A stretch of DNA of 30,844 nt from JABDGR01 sp964561455 (GCA_964561455.1 CAZLPS010000044.1:1-30844); one strand, 5' to 3'. Counted from the stretch's first letter, positions 1-8,139 are shown. Program-made: numbers and translations. The notes: generated by a model not told the origin, from the sequence alone.

Positions 1-18
1 GGCTAAAGGGTGGACCTG

Positions 19-873
19 CTAGGGCTGCGGCGTTGTCGAAGGCCCAGCGTCAGGCGATTGGTCGGAAGGCGGCTGCGGCTCGGTGGGGGGCGGATTGAGT
101 ATGGCGTTTAGCTTCTTGGATGCTCGGCTGACCAAGGAAAGCATCTCATCTCGCCAGTTTTCCTTTATCTTCTTATCTGGCTCTGCGAGTTCTTGGACGA
201 TCATCCCAATTTGTTGCGGGGTTAAAATCGTGAAAGGAGGGTCGCGGAATACATCTCCATGGGATGCAGTTATATAAGCCAACTTTGTCTGCCCACCGCA
301 GTAATGGTCAACCTTTTTTACTTCTTCGATGATGTAAACCGCACTTGGGATGGCATCTACCCAGTCCATTAATGGGATGTCGAGCCACCGGGCCATAAAT
401 TCCGCGACGGTTGAGCCGCAACCAATGGAGGCATATTTGGTATGCTCGATGGCAATACCCTGTGCTAAGTTTATCGTGAAGATTTTTGGGATGCCGCTAA
501 AATAACTGGCAATCATCAAGCTCGCGTCCTTGGTCATAAAAAAATCCCCGCGCTCTTGGAGGGTGGACAATTCAGGCATGAGAGGCTCCAGAATTTCCGC
601 TTTCAAAACCCGCATGGCCTGTTCAGCGCAAAGGGCGGCTTTTCGGTAGTGGTCAAAATTCGTGCTAGCCGCATTTTCCTGCATCAATTCCAATAAGCGG
701 CTTGTAATGGCGACATCGCCCGATTGTGCCACTAGCGCCATCCCTTTGTCCGCAAAGCGCAGCACGCGCATCTTGTCTTCATCGGTTCGCTTTGACGAAA
801 AATCAAACGACTTTTGGCTGTCGCTGGCCACGATGACAGCGGTTTGGGTTATAAAACCGATGATGATAGTCAC
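19..873 (-). CDS. Proteasome-like Ntn hydrolase (HslV/20S beta-type fold)
   Basis: Predicted self-contained N-terminal-nucleophile hydrolase of 284 residues. The GTG at 873 is preferred: AAAGGA lies 5 bases upstream and the next codon is Thr. Removal of the initiator Met would expose this threonine as the nucleophile. Counting it as Thr1, Asp falls at 17 (ASDSQ) and Lys at 33 (DEDKM), which is the catalytic spacing of proteasome beta subunits and HslV. The following LVAQSGDVA stretch fits the usual strand with a small-residue turn. The C-terminus is a Pro-rich tail (PPPTEPQPP), probably disordered. The frame is open upstream to 1011, but that extension would bury the threonine and overlap the transposase. 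No ATPase partner (HslU, ARC/Mpa) is visible; the window edge lies just downstream. The fold is well supported. Substrate and oligomeric state are unknown. Confidence 0.8.
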   Translation of the reverse strand: MTIIIGFITQTAVIVASDSQKSFDFSSKRTDEDKMRVLRFADKGMALVAQSGDVAITSRLLELMQENAASTNFDHYRKAALCAEQAMRVLKAEILEPLMPELSTLQERGDFFMTKDASLMIASYFSGIPKIFTINLAQGIAIEHTKYASIGCGSTVAEFMARWLDIPLMDWVDAIPSAVYIIEEVKKVDHYCGGQTKLAYITASHGDVFRDPPFTILTPQQIGMIVQELAEPDKKIKENWRDEMLSLVSRASKKLNAILNPPPTEPQPPSDQSPDAGPSTTPQP

Positions 874-952
874 GGGTGTCCTTTTTTTAGGCCGAAGAGG
901 CCCATGAGGATGCCGTGTCCGTCGTGGGAAATGAAGGCTTTTTTCTTCTATT

Positions 953-980
953 TTCATAAGATTTATGCTTGACCGCTCAA
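953..980 (-). promoter_or_regulatory. Possible promoter of the Ntn hydrolase gene
   Basis: Read on the minus strand, TTGAGC (980-975) and TATGAA (958-953) are separated by 16 bases and lie about 80 bases upstream of the GTG start at 873. The -35 box nearly abuts the -35 box of the divergent transposase promoter. Both hexamers are imperfect, so this is a weak call from pattern alone. Confidence 0.3.
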
Positions 981-996
981 TTATTTGTGCTATATT
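969..996 (+). promoter_or_regulatory. Sigma-70-like promoter of the IS1-type transposase
   Basis: TTGACC (969-974) and TATATT (991-996) are separated by 16 bases. A TG one base before the -10 box makes it an extended -10. A transcript starting 6-7 bases after the -10 would begin at or next to the ATG at 1003, so the mRNA may be leaderless. The match to consensus is good, but no transcript data are available. Confidence 0.55.
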
Positions 997-1002
997 AAGG
1001 GC

Positions 1003-1851
1003 ATGAACCAATTACCAACCCATCTTCGGGCTCAAATCGCCCGCTGCCTGGCCGAAGGCGTTTCGATGCGTGCCACGTCGCGGCTCTGTGACGTGAATAT
1101 GAGCGCGGTCGTGAAACTGTTGCGTGACCTTGGCCCCGCTTGCTCTGCCTATCAGGACAAGGTTTTCAACAACCTGAAATGCCGTCGCCTGCAATGTGAC
1201 GAGATTTGGAGTTTTGTGGGCTGCAAAGAAAAGAACGTGACCGACGAAAAGAAAAGTGCCGGGCAGGGTGATTGCTGGACTTGGACGGCGCTGGACGCGG
1301 AAACCAAACTGATTCCTTGCTGGTTCGTCGGCACACGTGACGGCGGCGCTGCCTACCATTTCATCCATGACCTGAAAGCCCGGCTGGCAAACCGTGTGCA
1401 ACTTACGACCGACGGCCATAAAGCCTATTTGCAGGCGGTAGAAGACGCCTTTGGCACAGAGATTGATTACGCCATGCTGAACAAGGTTTACGGCCCGGCC
1501 CCGGAAGGCCCGCAGCAACGCTACAGCCCGGCCTTGTGCATGGGAGCCAAAAAGGCAGTCATTACGGGTGCTCCTGAATTTGCCCACATTTCGACAAGCT
1601 ATGTCGAGCGGTCGAATCTCACGATCCGCATGAGCAACCGCCGTTTTACGCGATTGACCAACGCTTTCAGTAAGAAACTGGAAAGCCATGAGAACATGCT
1701 CGCCATTAGCTTTATGTTCTACAATTTCTGCCGGATTCACACGACCTTGCGCGTGACGCCAGCAATGGAAGCGGGAGTTAGTGACCATGTTTGGGAGGCG
1801 GAAGAAGTGATTGCGTTATTGCAGAGAAACCAGATAGAAAAAGCGGCATGA
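1003..1851 (+). CDS. IS1-family-like transposase, single ORF
   Basis: DDE-type transposase of 282 residues. The N-terminal about 40 residues form a helix-turn-helix-like segment (RAQIARCLAEGVSMRATSR). The catalytic core follows: first Asp in CDEIWSFVGCKEKN, second Asp in LTTDGHKAY, Glu in TSYVERSNLTIRMSNRRFTR. The order and surrounding residues match the IS1-type DDE domain. Classical IS1 makes its transposase by frameshifting between insA and insB. This gene is one uninterrupted frame, as in the single-ORF IS1 subgroup found in other phyla. ATG 1003 is chosen because it follows the extended -10 promoter; the frame is open to 985. No convincing terminal inverted repeats or target duplication were found, so the element's limits are undefined and it may be immobile or domesticated. 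The reading frame is intact. Confidence 0.88.
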   Translation: MNQLPTHLRAQIARCLAEGVSMRATSRLCDVNMSAVVKLLRDLGPACSAYQDKVFNNLKCRRLQCDEIWSFVGCKEKNVTDEKKSAGQGDCWTWTALDAETKLIPCWFVGTRDGGAAYHFIHDLKARLANRVQLTTDGHKAYLQAVEDAFGTEIDYAMLNKVYGPAPEGPQQRYSPALCMGAKKAVITGAPEFAHISTSYVERSNLTIRMSNRRFTRLTNAFSKKLESHENMLAISFMFYNFCRIHTTLRVTPAMEAGVSDHVWEAEEVIALLQRNQIEKAA

Positions 1852-1854
1852 ACC

Positions 1855-1895
1855 CAGTAGATTTTATTTGCCCATATGCGGCCCCGCATCTACTG
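1855..1895. repeat. Compound inverted repeat just after the transposase
   Basis: CAGTAGAT (1855-1862) is perfectly repeated in inverse as ATCTACTG (1888-1895). Inside it, TGCGG (1877-1881) and CCGCA (1884-1888) form a second small hairpin. It begins 4 bases after the transposase stop. It could be a transcription stop, though it has no U tract, or the subterminal end of the insertion element. No matching copy was found upstream of the transposase. Confidence 0.45.
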
Positions 1896-1934
1896 ATTGC
1901 GTAGTGGCAACCTCTTTTGCCATTGCCGCGCTAC

Positions 1935-2465
1935 ATGCAGGACAACACACCCAGACATGAGGAGGATAGCGTTCTTGGATGGCTCGATAAATTAAGAGCA
2001 AAAACACTGGCTCTAATTGCAGGCACAATAGCAGCCATAGGTGCAGTTTTAATTCCGGTGGCAGTACCAGAAGGGAAAGAGTGGACAATCCCAGCCCGGT
2101 TGCTGCTCCTGTCCATAGAAGGAGTGGCGCTATGTTTTTTCTTTGCCGGATTATCGTATCTGATTCTTTGGAGACGTAAAAATAAACTTTTGGCCCAGAT
2201 GGCGAAGGCAAATGAGCGGTTTGTGGTGACGGCAATAACATTCGATCTTCACGCCAATCCACGTTGTCCAAAGTGCGATTCTCCAATGGATGGACGCCGC
2301 AATGCTGTGTTTCATTGCCCAACTTGCGACAAATATTACACCGCTTACGACCCTTTACTAAAAATCCGATTGCAACGCGACCTTCGCTCATCGGACGCAG
2401 TAAACGAGGCAAGGAAGCGGCTAAATTTGCCACAAATCCCAGAAACTCACGGAGATTCGGCTTAA
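1935..2465 (+). CDS. Two-helix membrane protein with C-terminal zinc ribbon
   Basis: Protein of 176 residues, family not recognised. From about residue 20 there are two hydrophobic helices (LALIAGTIAAIGAVLIPVAV and RLLLLSIEGVALCFFFAGLS) separated by a short polar loop. They are followed by basic WRRKNK, consistent with a cytoplasmic C-terminus. A zinc ribbon follows with CPKC and CPTC knuckles 18 residues apart, then a charged helical tail. ATG 1935 is chosen; an in-frame TTG at 1917 would add six residues. No good ribosome binding site is visible. The opposite strand is also open across the region, but the membrane topology and paired cysteines favour this strand. It lies 83 bases after the transposase in AT-richer DNA, so it may be accessory. 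Function unknown. Confidence 0.6.
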   Translation: MQDNTPRHEEDSVLGWLDKLRAKTLALIAGTIAAIGAVLIPVAVPEGKEWTIPARLLLLSIEGVALCFFFAGLSYLILWRRKNKLLAQMAKANERFVVTAITFDLHANPRCPKCDSPMDGRRNAVFHCPTCDKYYTAYDPLLKIRLQRDLRSSDAVNEARKRLNLPQIPETHGDSA

Positions 2466-2525
2466 CCTTCACAACCCACCCCGCTTTCTAGGTTGGCGTT
2501 ACGGCATCCCGTCCGAGGCTTTCTG

Positions 2526-2551
2526 AGCCCTCCTGAGGGTTTCTGAGGGCT
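2526..2551. terminator. Stem-loop between convergent genes
   Basis: AGCCCTC (2526-2532) and GAGGGCT (2545-2551) form a perfect 7-bp stem with a 12-base loop. It lies between the end of the zinc-ribbon gene (2465) and the end of the minus-strand gene at 2574. A direct repeat TTTCTGAG (2520-2527 and 2540-2547) overlaps it. The position suits a bidirectional terminator, but no T run follows on either strand. Confidence 0.35.
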
Positions 2552-2573
2552 AAACGATACACTACCGTTGGAA

Positions 2574-3473
2574 TCAACTGTTGGTCGTTTTGCCCGGGGC
2601 GGTGCCTGAACCATTGGCCGGGGCAGGCGGTGCCTTGGGGGCATCGGCCCCCAAGCCCTTCAAAACCTTGCTCCGGCCGAGGGTGAAACGCACCTGGGAG
2701 TCCAGCCGACCGATGAGCGCCTGCGGGGCGGCCAAGTCAATTACCAGCACATATTGATGATTGAGGTCCACGAACCACTGATGGTGGTAGACGACCGTGG
2801 TCGAGACCAGCGCATAGGCCGCACTCTGCCCCCTAAAATTGGAGAAGTAAGCGACGTCCAAACTACCCGCATCCTTGGGGATGGGTGAAAGCAACACAAA
2901 CGCCGCCGGATTGGGGTCGCGCACGGCAGCCAAGTATTGGGCAATCACGTCGGGTGTAATTTCGGGCATGAAATCGGCCTTATACAAGGCCAGCGACAAA
3001 CGCGCCTGCGGATTGGTGTCATAGACAAAGGCGGCGGATTCGCTGAAGCCAATGGGAGCCACGGTCCAGTCGTCCAAAGTATCAAACATCCAATAGAAAT
3101 CCGGCCCGGAAATGAACATTTGCAGAGGCAATAATCCGTCAAAGGACTCATAGTGGATGTCCACCTTTAACGCGGCGGGCGCCGGAATCTTCAGTGGCGT
3201 GGGCTTTACTTTGTCGGCAAACGGGTTCACGTTGTCCGGCACGGGATCGGGAATGACCAAGGGGACTTTAGCCGGTGTCGCCGGCTGGGCCGGGCCGGTG
3301 GCCGCAGTGGTTGACGAACCATTTGGCGGAGCGGATGCCGACGCGGTCGAATTCTGGACGGGAATGCCGGCATCGGCCGCCAACGAGGCCAGAGGCAGTA
3401 CACCAATCGCCAAATAGCATAATCCGCGACGCACGGGCCGATTGGCGAAGAGAAATTTGGTCAGGAAAAGCAT
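2574..3473 (-). CDS. Secreted protein of unknown function, last gene of the pilin-like set
   Basis: Protein of 299 residues, family not recognised. The N-terminus carries RPVRRG, a hydrophobic stretch and LASLA (to about residue 32), a signal peptide with a likely signal peptidase I site. Residues 35-95 are rich in Ala, Pro, Thr and Ser, probably a flexible linker. A compact domain spans about 100-275, with aromatic motifs such as GPDFYWMFDTLDDW and VVYHHQWFVDLNHQYVLVID. The tail is again Pro/Ala/Gly-rich. The final strand-like segments, with conserved-looking acidic and aromatic residues, suggest an extracytoplasmic beta-rich domain. It lies 72 bases downstream of the giant pilin-like gene on the same strand and is probably co-transcribed, so a role at the cell surface alongside those proteins is plausible but not shown. 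Confidence 0.75.
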   Translation of the reverse strand: MLFLTKFLFANRPVRRGLCYLAIGVLPLASLAADAGIPVQNSTASASAPPNGSSTTAATGPAQPATPAKVPLVIPDPVPDNVNPFADKVKPTPLKIPAPAALKVDIHYESFDGLLPLQMFISGPDFYWMFDTLDDWTVAPIGFSESAAFVYDTNPQARLSLALYKADFMPEITPDVIAQYLAAVRDPNPAAFVLLSPIPKDAGSLDVAYFSNFRGQSAAYALVSTTVVYHHQWFVDLNHQYVLVIDLAAPQALIGRLDSQVRFTLGRSKVLKGLGADAPKAPPAPANGSGTAPGKTTNS

Positions 3474-3545
3474 GTTACCAGTGTGGGCAATAAGGCCGCG
3501 GAATCAAGTCATTCGCACAGGTCCCTTCTTGCCGACCAAAGCGAA

Positions 3546-6482
3546 TTAAAGGCCCGTCGTCGCCGTGGTATATTGCGAACTGGTTAGATAGCTGAAATTG
3601 ACGCGGAAATAAGATCGGGAACTGGGCGTGCCCGGTGGATAGATACCCTTGGCAAACTGGTTATAAAAGCCCCACTCTCGAGTGGGTGGGTTATAATAAG
3701 CGGTACTCCAGGGTTGCGTTGCAATTTCACTCGCGAACAGACAAACCATGGAGCCGCGATAGCGGAACGTCGTGCCCCAGTTTTCCAGGAAACGCGGGTA
3801 ATTATGGGCACCACCGCTGAGCGCGGTCGAGGAACTGGACTGGGAAGGGACGATGCCCGTGATAACGGCGGCATTAAACTCCACGCTCCCCGATGCGGAA
3901 ACCGAACCTTCCGTTTTGCTGGTGCGATTGATCCAATTGCCGGACAAGACGGTGACCGAATCTGCCGCGAGGCAACAGGCTGGGTCTGGGTTTGCGGGCA
4001 CGTCCGGCATGGTGTCATTATAGGCCGAATTGGCGACGGTGTCGGCCTGGGGGGTGGCCAGATTACCGTCAGCATTAAAATTGCCATAGGTATACAGGGC
4101 ATTATTGGTGGCGACGGTAAAGCCATTGGACCGACCGGCCTGGCCAATAGTCGAAGACGTGTAATTGGGGTTGGGTACGCCGGTGGCGGTGCTGTTGGAA
4201 TCGGCGTTTATAAGGCCCAAGCCCATGGCATCGGTGCTAACCAGAACGCCGTCGCCAGGCAGAGATACATTGCCCGAAGCCACCGGATTCAGGCGGGAAG
4301 AATTGCCGGGCAAGGTGGGAAACTCGACATAGACCACCCCATTATATTCGTTCAGAGGATTAAAGGCCGCGCTCCCCGTGCCATTAAAAAAAGAGGGCGA
4401 AGTGGCGGCGTAATTGGGGTGGTTATTGTCCAACAGGGTTTTTAGCGCCCCCACGTCCATATTGACCATTGAAACCGGCATGTTGCGGCGGTTGTCGTAC
4501 ATGCCACTCCAGAGGTCGTTAACATTGCCCGAGTAGCTGGCTTGGGGGGCAGCCGTCAGGTTGGCGGTGGTCGTGTTGCTCATATTGCCGATGGCGGGGA
4601 GAAAGGTGAGCACCCCGGCGGAGGCACCGGAAGGATAGGTCACCACGCCGGTCGTCGCATTGTAAACGCCGGTGATCATGGTGGCGTTGACCGTCAGCGG
4701 CTGTTCGGTAATGTCACCGGGATAAATCACGTCGCCCGCCGAGTCGGTGACGGCGGTGCTGGAATCGTAAACCGGCTCGAGATTGTTCGTCGTGGAGTTG
4801 ACATGCGAAACCACCTTGTCCATCTCCACATAGGCAACGCCGACGTAACGCGTGGTGGTAACGACAGTGGTATTGGCCGGAATGGAGCCGCTCGCGGAGG
4901 AATAATATTTCCGGGTGCTGGCTTCCATCAACGTCGTCGAAGTGTTAGCCTGGGGGGTGAGGGCCGGCGATCCCCCCTGGGTAATGGTCGTGCCGGTCAA
5001 GGTTGTGCTCACTGCGGAATTGGTATTCTGGGTCTGCGAGACCAAGGGGAAAGAGGTGGAGTGGGTGCCGGAAACGGGATTGGCCAAATTGCCGGAAAAC
5101 GTCTGGGTCGTGCCATTGGCGAGCACCAGGTTCCCGGCAATAGTCATATTGCCCGAGGCCGTAGAATTGATGCTCCCGGTGGTGAAGAGGCCCGCCACCG
5201 TGGTGTTGATGTTCGCTTCATTGGATTGGACAGCCGTGGTGGCGGCCGTATTGTTGGCCGTGCCGTTACTTTGAATATTGCCGGTCACGTAGGTCGTCGT
5301 CGTGATATTGGCTGCACCGGTCGTCAGCACTTTGACAATCAGGCCGGAGTTGCGTTCGAACTTTTGATTCTCCCCCGTGGCTTTGTTATAGGGGTTGGCT
5401 GTGCCATTGGCATAATTCGTACTCTGTGCCGGCTCGATAATGGCGTACGCATAGTTCATGTTTTGACTGGTGCCGTTGACGTGAAAAACAAAGTCATTGT
5501 AGCCCGTCACCTGTTCATTGGGCACGTTATTGGCCGCCGTTTGAAGATTGCCGCCCCAGAGATTGGCGGACATCTCGCGCCAGTTGGTGTACGCCGTGCC
5601 GGAATAGTTGGTTTGGGCGCTGTCCCAATAGCTGGTATTGGCGGAAACATTGCCGCTGCCTTTATAGGGGTTGGTGTTCACTCCCGAGTTATTGGGAATC
5701 CAGACTTTGGTCCCGTCGGACCCGGCTTGGGTACTCGCCCAATTGGTTGGCCAGGGAATGAAGCCCACGTGAAAATCACCGGTGGTGGTAATTGGGCCGG
5801 AAAAAGTCAATCCGGTTTGAGCCGACACCCACAAGTCGCTGTTGGTGTGGACCGGACCGGAAATGTACATGGCGGGGCCGGGGTAAATCTCCAAGTCCAT
5901 GTTGTAGAAGATGGCATTGGTGAACAGCGGGTTGTTGCGCACCTCGAGGGCTTGGGTGCCATAGGCCGTCACCTGGGCGTTCCAAATGGTGTTCGTAGCC
6001 GTGGCCCGGGCATAGACATACACATCCGACGCCGAAACATTGCGACCCCGGTTTGGGTCAAACGCGTTCGCGGGATTCGTCGGATCAATGTAGAGCACGG
6101 ACATCGCCGGCACGAGCGAGATTTTGGTGGTGACATTCGCGGCGGTGACATTGGTGCCCGTCCAAATAAACGTGCTGATCGTCGAGGGAATGGTGACGGG
6201 ATTATTGATGAAATAGTTGCCGTTAATGCCGGGATAATTATCGAATTTCAATTTAAGCTGCGAAATTATGTACTCGGTGGCGGAATTTACGGCGTTTTTC
6301 GCCTCCATGGTCAAAATGGCGCGGCGGTTGATTTTTTGTTCCTGGAGGTTGGCCTGCACCAGGGAACTGACCATGAGGCTCATCCCGGTGCCAATAAACA
6401 AGGTGAGCAAAAGGATGGAACCCCGGTTGAGCCGGTAGCCCCGGGCGCGGACAGTATCAAGCCATTGTCGCGTGAGTTTCAT
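3546..6482 (-). CDS. Giant PilX/GspK-like pilin-related protein
   Basis: Protein of 978 residues. A basic N-terminus (to about residue 20) precedes NRGSILLLTLFIGTGMSL, a hydrophobic helix that continues into an amphipathic alpha-helix (LQEQKINRRAILTMEAKNAV). This is the layout of PilX- and GspK-type minor pilins. Like many of those it lacks the Phe-Thr start and Glu5 of major pilins. Typical minor pilins have 150-350 residues. Here more than 850 residues follow, dominated by Asn, Thr, Ser, Gly and Ala with many short alternating motifs. This suggests a beta-rich extracellular passenger, possibly with a C-terminal domain (LENWGTTFRYRGSMVCLF). It follows the PilW-like gene by 38 bases. It may cap or decorate a pseudopilus, or act as an adhesin. 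Start ATG 6482; no Shine-Dalgarno motif is visible. Confidence 0.75.
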   Translation of the reverse strand: MKLTRQWLDTVRARGYRLNRGSILLLTLFIGTGMSLMVSSLVQANLQEQKINRRAILTMEAKNAVNSATEYIISQLKLKFDNYPGINGNYFINNPVTIPSTISTFIWTGTNVTAANVTTKISLVPAMSVLYIDPTNPANAFDPNRGRNVSASDVYVYARATATNTIWNAQVTAYGTQALEVRNNPLFTNAIFYNMDLEIYPGPAMYISGPVHTNSDLWVSAQTGLTFSGPITTTGDFHVGFIPWPTNWASTQAGSDGTKVWIPNNSGVNTNPYKGSGNVSANTSYWDSAQTNYSGTAYTNWREMSANLWGGNLQTAANNVPNEQVTGYNDFVFHVNGTSQNMNYAYAIIEPAQSTNYANGTANPYNKATGENQKFERNSGLIVKVLTTGAANITTTTYVTGNIQSNGTANNTAATTAVQSNEANINTTVAGLFTTGSINSTASGNMTIAGNLVLANGTTQTFSGNLANPVSGTHSTSFPLVSQTQNTNSAVSTTLTGTTITQGGSPALTPQANTSTTLMEASTRKYYSSASGSIPANTTVVTTTRYVGVAYVEMDKVVSHVNSTTNNLEPVYDSSTAVTDSAGDVIYPGDITEQPLTVNATMITGVYNATTGVVTYPSGASAGVLTFLPAIGNMSNTTTANLTAAPQASYSGNVNDLWSGMYDNRRNMPVSMVNMDVGALKTLLDNNHPNYAATSPSFFNGTGSAAFNPLNEYNGVVYVEFPTLPGNSSRLNPVASGNVSLPGDGVLVSTDAMGLGLINADSNSTATGVPNPNYTSSTIGQAGRSNGFTVATNNALYTYGNFNADGNLATPQADTVANSAYNDTMPDVPANPDPACCLAADSVTVLSGNWINRTSKTEGSVSASGSVEFNAAVITGIVPSQSSSSTALSGGAHNYPRFLENWGTTFRYRGSMVCLFASEIATQPWSTAYYNPPTREWGFYNQFAKGIYPPGTPSSRSYFRVNFSYLTSSQYTTATTGL

Positions 6483-6520
6483 AGTGGGAGGCGGATGGGA
6501 AAAGATGGCACGACGGCCGG

Positions 6521-7282
6521 TTAGCCGCGGGGTGACACGGTAAAATTATAGGTGTTGGTGGCGTTCATGAAGTTGTTGCCCTGCACAATCTGGCCGTTGA
6601 TCATCACACTCCGGCCCCAGAAATTATGAAACAGGCAGCCATCCGCCAGGCCTTTGGCCAACTGGATGACAATCGGGTGGGTTTTCATCGTGGTTGCGCT
6701 GTCATTGGGCAGCATGGCTTCAATGGTGGTGGAGATCGCGCCGCTTGGCAGGCCGGAAGTTTCCAGGTACGAATTGGCCACGATGCCTCCGTTGGCCACC
6801 GTGAGATCGAAACGATGAACGGGTTGCAAGTTGGCCGGCGCGAGGGTGATCGGGTCAATGGTCAACTGATTGGAGGCGGAATAAGGCTCGCGGTAATAGC
6901 CAATAATCTCGCTGACCGGGCGCACATTGACGGCGTTGCCTGCGGGCGGCGTGCCGTAGAACACAAAAACCAGGAAATCACCGGAATTTGCCTGAAGTAA
7001 TTCCTGCGAAGCCGTCGCGCGGGCGGTCGCCGTATACGCGCTGTACAGGACGAAGAAATTGGCCATGCGCGCATCGTCGGACATCTGCTGGGTGATGGTG
7101 CGCATGTCCTTGTTAATCGTCATCTTTTGCTCGCTCAAGTAGGTGAATTTGGTGGTGTTGGTGTAAAAACCGGCCAACATGCCGGAGAGCAGGCCGACCA
7201 CGGTCATGGAAATCAGCAATTCCGCGAGGGTAAACCCGGAGGCGGAAGACATGGGCGAACGGAATGAACGGCGGGAAGGCAT
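6521..7282 (-). CDS. Prepilin-type protein, PilW-like
   Basis: Protein of 253 residues with a classic type IV prepilin N-terminus: SSASG|FTLAELLISMTVVGLL, with prepilin peptidase cleavage expected after Gly and Glu at mature position 5. The hydrophobic helix is followed by an amphipathic segment (KMTINKDMRTITQQMSDDAR) and a globular domain of about 180 residues. That is the size and style of PilW or GspJ minor pilins. ATG 7282 is preferred because it leaves a 25-base gap after the upstream pilin gene. The frame is open further upstream into that gene, and ATG 7252 is another option giving a very short leader. The neighbours are two other pilin-like genes on the same strand, which suggests one operon. 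Assembly ATPase, platform protein and peptidase are not encoded in the window. Confidence 0.82.
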   Translation of the reverse strand: MPSRRSFRSPMSSASGFTLAELLISMTVVGLLSGMLAGFYTNTTKFTYLSEQKMTINKDMRTITQQMSDDARMANFFVLYSAYTATARATASQELLQANSGDFLVFVFYGTPPAGNAVNVRPVSEIIGYYREPYSASNQLTIDPITLAPANLQPVHRFDLTVANGGIVANSYLETSGLPSGAISTTIEAMLPNDSATTMKTHPIVIQLAKGLADGCLFHNFWGRSVMINGQIVQGNNFMNATNTYNFTVSPRG

Positions 7283-7307
7283 CGGAGGGAAAAGAAATGG
7301 ACGGTGA

Positions 7308-8030
7308 TTATGGGCCGGCGACATCGCAGCGCGCGGCGCGGATTGTGCCGTTAAACCAGACCGGCTGCAGGGTGTAGCCACCCATTTGAAATTGGAAGTC
7401 TATCCGAATCAGAAAATATCCCGGCTGGGTGGGCGACTGCGGGATCTGCCAGTTGCCGCCCACCTGCACCCACGCCCGCGAAATATTGACGTCCAACCGC
7501 TCATTCATGGTGGTAATGGTGTACGTGGTGTTGCCCGAGGACGTGGCCCCGCTCAAGTCCACCATGATTTGCTTGTTGTTCCACATGTCACCGGCAATGT
7601 CGGAGCGGGCCGTCATATTGGCGCCAGTTGGCGAAGACGCAATCGGACTGACATAAAGGGGATCGCTAACCTCAATGTTGGTTGTGTTGCTGAGCAGCGA
7701 GTTCACGCTCTCGGTGGGTATACCCGGTCGGTTCGTGACCCAGGGTTCCGACGCCGCTTCGAGGTCGGCCGGATTGATGCTCATCATTTGCTCCATATAA
7801 CCCTGAGCCACGGTGTACGCGGCGCTGCGCAAAATATTGAGTTGGGAAAGGCGCCGCGCCTGCAACAAGCCTCCGATAGTGCCGACGCCAACCATCATGA
7901 AACACGTCATGCCCACCATGACTTCCAGCAGGGTAAAACCGGACCGGCGCCGGCGCAGCATTGACCCGCGCCGGGTTTGCGCAGGCAACGCAAGTTTCGG
8001 TGAAGCGGAGGGCTGGACGGGTGCGTTCAT
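7308..8030 (-). CDS. Prepilin-type protein, PilV-like
   Basis: Protein of 240 residues. A long basic leader ends in RRRRSG|FTLLEVMVGMTCFMMVG, a textbook prepilin peptidase site with Phe1 and Glu5. A continuous hydrophobic helix and a globular C-terminal domain follow. Length and position, first in the gene set ahead of PilW-like and PilX-like proteins, resemble the pilV-pilW-pilX order of minor pilin operons. ATG 8030 is used. TTG 8042 is possible, and ATG 7961 would give a short leader closer to the usual length. None has a clear Shine-Dalgarno motif. It probably forms the tip or priming complex of a type IV pilus-like or type II secretion-like filament. The other machinery must lie elsewhere in the genome. 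Confidence 0.82.
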   Translation of the reverse strand: MNAPVQPSASPKLALPAQTRRGSMLRRRRSGFTLLEVMVGMTCFMMVGVGTIGGLLQARRLSQLNILRSAAYTVAQGYMEQMMSINPADLEAASEPWVTNRPGIPTESVNSLLSNTTNIEVSDPLYVSPIASSPTGANMTARSDIAGDMWNNKQIMVDLSGATSSGNTTYTITTMNERLDVNISRAWVQVGGNWQIPQSPTQPGYFLIRIDFQFQMGGYTLQPVWFNGTIRAARCDVAGP

Positions 8031-8126
8031 GAGCAGTTTCAATGGAGGATAAGACTAAGGGAAGCGCCCGTCCCTTTCAATCTCATTCTTGCTCGGTCTG
8101 CGTTTTACAAGTTCTTTTACGGTTCT

Positions 8127-8139
8127 GGGGGAAACCCCC
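8127..8139. repeat. GGGGG-AAA-CCCCC hairpin in the divergent intergenic region
   Basis: Perfect 5-bp all-GC stem with a three-base loop. It sits in the gap between the PilV-like gene (starts at 8030, -) and the ABC transporter (starts at 8255, +). No T tract follows on either strand, so a simple terminator is unlikely. It may be a regulatory structure in one of the two leaders, or chance. Confidence 0.4.

Noticed and set aside
1864..2472. 202-codon minus-strand frame opposite the zinc-ribbon protein
   Set aside because: It also has hydrophobic stretches and cysteines, but the plus-strand product shows coherent topology with paired CPxC knuckles and a basic residue cluster after the helices.
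4542..6524. 660-codon open frame on the plus strand inside the giant pilin-like gene
   Set aside because: It is antisense to a protein with a clear pilin-type N-terminus. Its product is Gly/Arg-rich with no domain pattern, and its openness follows from the biased codon usage of the Thr/Asn-rich gene.
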